Shown here piece by piece: positions 30,208 to 32,951 of a stretch of DNA of 32,951 nucleotides. Numbering within the stretch: the stretch's first letter is position 1; each line of letters begins with the position of its first letter. The notes under the pieces were generated by a model that had not been told where the DNA came from, searched no databases, and saw only the letters and a list, made by a program, of their open reading frames with translations. The translations under genes and the position numbers were made by a program. Source of the stretch: JAEZFI01 sp044508215 (GTDB lineage Bacteria; Actinomycetota; Acidimicrobiia; Acidimicrobiales; Microtrichaceae); assembly GCA_044508215.1 (NCBI GenBank), contig JBIQID010000017.1:1-32951 (forward strand), given 5' to 3'.

Positions 30208-31647
30208 TCAGACAGGCAGCTGTATGGACTTCGTCTCGAGGAACTCCTCGAGGCCGTACTCCCCGCGCTCGCGCGTGTTGCCCGACTGCTTGTAGCCGCC
30301 GAAGGGGGCGAGCGTGTTGAACGGGGCGCCGTTGATGTCGACCTGGCCGGTGCGGAGGCGGCGAGCCACCCGCTTGGCCCGCTCGACGTCACCGGACTGC
30401 ACGCCGCCGGCGAGACCGAAGACCGTGCCGTTCGCGATGCGGACGGCGTCGTCCTCGTCCTCGTACGCCAGGATCGACAGCACCGGGCCGAAGATCTCCT
30501 CCTGGGCGATCGTCATGTCGGGTGTGACCCCGGCGAAGATCGTGGGCTTCACGTAGAAGCCCTTCTCGAACTCCTCCGGCGCCTCGGGGCCGCCGAGCAC
30601 CAGCTGGGCGCCCTCGTCGATGCCCTTCTGGATGTAGTTCCGCACGGTCTCCGCCTGCGAGCGGGACACCATCGGGCCGAGTGCGTGGAAGATGTCCGGC
30701 TCGTCGGCGTGCGGGTCGACGAGGCGCACCTGCGAGGCCTCCTCGACGATCGCGTCCACGAACTCCTGCTCGCGGGAACGGGGGACCAGCAGCCGGGTGA
30801 GGGCCGAGCAGGTCTGCCCGGAGTTGAGGAAGCAGGAGAAGACGGCACCGAGGGCCACGGCCGCGGGATCGGCGTCGTCGAGCACGACGTTCGCCGACTT
30901 GCCGCCCAGCTCGAGGCCGACGCGCTTCACGGTGTCGGCGGCGTCCTTCGCCACCTGGGCCCCGACCGGACCGGAGCCGGTGAGCGACACCATGTCGACG
31001 TCGGGGTGGCTGGCGATGGCCTGGCCGACCTCACCGCCGGGGCCGGTCACCAGGTTGAAGACGCCGGCGGGCAGGCCCACCGAGTCGATGACCTCGGTGA
31101 GGATGATGGCGTTGAGCGGCGTGTAGCTGGCCGGCTTGAGCACGATCGTGCAGCCCGCGGCGAGGGCCGGGCCGACCTTGCAGACGATCAGGTACAGCGG
31201 GTAGTTCCACGGCGTGATGGCGCCGACCACCCCGATCGGCTCCTTCACCACGAGGCTGTTCCCGAGCGGCTTCTCCCACTCGTACTCCTCGATGAGCTTG
31301 GCGTAGCTCTCCCAGTCGCCCACCGCGAGGCCGGCCTGCACCATCTGGGCGAAGGTCTTGGGCGAGCCGACCTCGGCGGAGATCGTGGACGCGATCTCCT
31401 CGAAGCGGGCGGTGAGGCCGGCGCCGATGTCGCGCAGGTACTTGGCGCGCACGTCGATCGGCGTCTGCGACCACGAGTCGAACGCCCCGCGGGCCGCAGC
31501 GACCGCCCGGTCGACGTCGTCGGCGCCGCCCTGGGCGACCTTCGCGATGACCTCCTCCGTGGAGGAGTCGACCACCTCGATCGCAGGGTGCGAGGCGGTG
31601 GGCTCGACCCACTCTCCCCCGATGTAGAGCTTCGAGTACTCGCGCAT
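30208..31647 (-). CDS. NAD(P)-dependent aldehyde dehydrogenase
   Basis: Oxidises an aldehyde to the acid in the cytoplasm. The 479-residue protein has the full family set: TPWNYP (Asn148), Lys171 in VLKPAS (KPSE in most relatives), the Gly-rich SLTGSGPVG, Glu247 in ELGGKSANVV, the catalytic Cys280 in NSGQTCSAL, and the C-terminal EEIFGPVLSI and PFGGYKQSG. The substrate is not evident; the class resembles betaine-aldehyde and broad-range dehydrogenases of actinobacteria. The ATG at 31647 has AGGGGG about 8 bases upstream; the frame is open for 91 codons before it but crosses into the pirin gene. It follows pirin by 68 bases on the same strand and may share its transcript. Confidence 0.94.
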   Translation of the reverse strand: MREYSKLYIGGEWVEPTASHPAIEVVDSSTEEVIAKVAQGGADDVDRAVAAARGAFDSWSQTPIDVRAKYLRDIGAGLTARFEEIASTISAEVGSPKTFAQMVQAGLAVGDWESYAKLIEEYEWEKPLGNSLVVKEPIGVVGAITPWNYPLYLIVCKVGPALAAGCTIVLKPASYTPLNAIILTEVIDSVGLPAGVFNLVTGPGGEVGQAIASHPDVDMVSLTGSGPVGAQVAKDAADTVKRVGLELGGKSANVVLDDADPAAVALGAVFSCFLNSGQTCSALTRLLVPRSREQEFVDAIVEEASQVRLVDPHADEPDIFHALGPMVSRSQAETVRNYIQKGIDEGAQLVLGGPEAPEEFEKGFYVKPTIFAGVTPDMTIAQEEIFGPVLSILAYEDEDDAVRIANGTVFGLAGGVQSGDVERAKRVARRLRTGQVDINGAPFNTLAPFGGYKQSGNTRERGEYGLEEFLETKSIQLPV

Positions 31648-31715
31648 CTGTTGGACCCCCTGGTGGCTCGCGATGGTCCGGAGCGTAGCCCCCGACCCAG
31701 CCGCCGTCTCCAGGG

Positions 31716-32432
31716 TCAGGCGGTGACCCAGACGAGCAGCTCGGCACCGTCCGTGCCGGCGGTGAAGCGCCGCTCCCCTGCTGCGGTGAGCCGGGCGGCG
31801 TCGCCTTCGGTGAGCGAGCCGACGCCCTCGAGGTCGCCGCCACCCACGGCCGCGAACACGTGGACGTGGCCCCCGTCGGGGACCGTCACGGCACCGTCGG
31901 GTTCGATCCGGGCCCCCCACAGGACTGCGTCACGCTGGTGGAGGCGCACTCCTGTGTCGTGCCCCTGCCCCGAGGCGATGGCCACCAGGCCGCCGGACCC
32001 GAGGGCATCCGAGACGTCGGCCTGCTCGTACGACGGCTCGACGCCGGTGTGGTCGGGCGGCACCCACATCTGCACCAGCCGCACGTCCTCGGTGCTGCTG
32101 CGGTTGACCTCCGAGTGGTGGATGCCGGTGCCCGCGCTCATCCGTTGGGCCAGGCCGGGGTAGATGACGCCGTGGTTCCCAGCCGAGTCACGGTGCTCCA
32201 GCTCGCCGCGGAGCACCCAGGTGACGATCTCCATGTCCCGGTGCGGGTGCATCCCGAACCCGCTGCCGGGCGCGACGACGTCGTCGTTCGAGACGAGGAG
32301 CAGCCCGTGGCGCACGTTCGAGGGGTCGTAGTGCGGCCCGAAGCTGAACGAGTGCCAGCTGTCGAGCCAGTCGATCCTCGTGTGGAACCGCTCACGTGCG
32401 GGGACGATCCTCGTGGCCTGCGTCGCCGTCAT
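31716..32432 (-). CDS. Pirin-family bicupin protein
   Basis: A 238-residue cupin of the pirin family, whose members bind Fe and act as quercetinase-like enzymes or as regulators of partner enzymes. The metal site is intact: His62 and His64 (GMHPHRDMEIVTWV), His106 and Glu108 (GTGIHHSEVN). The C-terminal cupin (about 130-238) is more divergent. The ATG at 32432 has GGGAGG 6 bases upstream. It precedes the aldehyde dehydrogenase gene on the same strand. In some bacteria pirin modulates pyruvate dehydrogenase; here no such partner is seen. It is divergent from icd with 149 bases between starts. Confidence 0.93.
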   Translation of the reverse strand: MTATQATRIVPARERFHTRIDWLDSWHSFSFGPHYDPSNVRHGLLLVSNDDVVAPGSGFGMHPHRDMEIVTWVLRGELEHRDSAGNHGVIYPGLAQRMSAGTGIHHSEVNRSSTEDVRLVQMWVPPDHTGVEPSYEQADVSDALGSGGLVAIASGQGHDTGVRLHQRDAVLWGARIEPDGAVTVPDGGHVHVFAAVGGGDLEGVGSLTEGDAARLTAAGERRFTAGTDGAELLVWVTA

Positions 32433-32529
32433 CTCGAACCTCCCGATGGGTGCTGGTCGCCGTCGGAGGGGACGGGACCCGGCCTCCCGGCCATCATGCG
32501 CCCTACCCGGATCGGCCCGCCACCTGTAT

Positions 32530-32535
32530 TAGACT
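32530..32535 (+). promoter_or_regulatory. -10 box of icd
   Basis: TAGACT fits TANNNT and lies within TGTATTAGACTTG, AT-rich for this genome. It is 46 bases before the ATG at 32582, which has AGGAGG 8 bases upstream. Confidence 0.5.
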
Positions 32536-32581
32536 TGTACGCACTGATCGCCCCACGTCCCGTCCCGAGGAGGACCCCCTG

Positions 32582-32951
32582 ATGGCCCAGTCGAAGATCA
32601 AGGTGCAGAACCCCGTCGTGGAGCTCGACGGCGACGAGATGACACGGATCATCTGGGCGTTCATCAAGGACCAGCTGATCCTCCCCTACCTCGACGTCGA
32701 CCTGAAGTACTACGACCTCGGCATCGAGCACCGCGACGCCACCGACGACCAGGTCACGATCGACGCGGCCAACGCCATCAAGGAGCACGGCGTGGGCGTG
32801 AAGTGCGCCACCATCACGCCCGACGAGGCCCGCGTCGAGGAGTTCGGCCTGAAGAAGATGTGGCGCTCGCCGAACGGCACGATCCGCAACATCCTGGGCG
32901 GCGTCGTGTTCCGCGAGCCGATCATCTGCTCGAACATCCCCCGCCTGGTCC
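32582..32951 (+). CDS. icd: NADP-dependent isocitrate dehydrogenase (3' end beyond window)
   Basis: Oxidatively decarboxylates isocitrate to 2-oxoglutarate. Only the first 123 residues are visible. They include VVELDGDEMTRIIW, YYDLGIEHRDATDDQVTIDAA, KCATITPDEARVEEF and the substrate-binding WRSPNGTIRNILGG, with the Ser and Arg residues that hold isocitrate. This is the homodimeric eukaryote-like type II enzyme, as in Mycobacterium ICD1, and not the monomeric or E. coli type. The ATG at 32582 has a strong AGGAGG site. Together with sdhCAB and mdh it makes three TCA enzymes within this stretch, each with its own promoter. Confidence 0.96.
   Translation, partial: MAQSKIKVQNPVVELDGDEMTRIIWAFIKDQLILPYLDVDLKYYDLGIEHRDATDDQVTIDAANAIKEHGVGVKCATITPDEARVEEFGLKKMWRSPNGTIRNILGGVVFREPIICSNIPRLV

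Noticed and set aside
1..32951. Insertion sequences, prophage, integrase, toxin-antitoxin or defence genes
   Set aside because: No transposase, integrase, phage structural, restriction or toxin motif was seen in any plausible gene; base composition looks even throughout.
1..32951. tRNA, rRNA or riboswitch
   Set aside because: No tRNA-like CCA-ended cloverleaf, rRNA-like stretch or recognisable riboswitch core was noticed in the intergenic gaps, all of which are 300 bases or shorter.

Overview
The window is about 33 kb of very GC-rich chromosomal DNA, densely coding, with short intergenic gaps. I see no mobile element, phage, CRISPR array, tRNA or rRNA. Two WhiB-family regulators (a family confined to actinobacteria and their phages), a paired AAA+/VWA module like mycobacterial Rv0958/Rv0959, a dimeric eukaryote-like NADP isocitrate dehydrogenase, and many apparently leaderless genes with a TANNNT box 6-7 bases before the start codon all point to an actinobacterium. 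I lean towards the class Acidimicrobiia, but that is inference without a database search.

Layout. 1-2632: phosphate genes (5' part of pstB; ppk), separated by a three-unit PHO box, a hairpin and a -10 box. 2750-6266: a small unknown gene, a membrane-anchored HtrA protease, a WhiB regulator, tatA, 5-formyl-THF cyclo-ligase and a second WhiB. 6450-12055: AAA+ ATPase, a fused GT87-GT2 glycosyltransferase, and a VWA protein. 12187-14052: a secreted lipoprotein with PKD, MopE-type, beta-helix and glycine-rich parts. 14195-17186: a GH2 glycosidase-like protein lacking its predicted acid/base residue, and a histidine phosphatase. 17340-20921: sdhC-sdhA-sdhB. 21060-23833: a small lipoprotein, a CrtC/AttH-like protein, an SCP2-like protein overlapping a divergent Fpg/Nei-type protein. 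23925-26264: malate dehydrogenase and a membrane diguanylate cyclase. 26463-30049: a heterodimeric ABC exporter. 30208-32432: an aldehyde dehydrogenase and a pirin. 32582-end: the 5' part of icd.

How the genes relate. Three TCA enzymes (succinate, malate and isocitrate dehydrogenases) lie within about 15 kb but in separate transcription units. A palindrome TGAGAGGC(A/T)TCTCA is shared by the sdh promoter and the region upstream of the first whiB, hinting at a common regulator. The GT87-GT2 fusion could make a polyprenyl-phosphate sugar and use it in one polypeptide; it sits between an AAA+ ATPase and its VWA partner. These, the GH2 protein with its possible coupled leader peptide, and the glycine-rich lipoprotein are the most unusual items. 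Nothing here has the gene content of a known defence or secondary-metabolite island.
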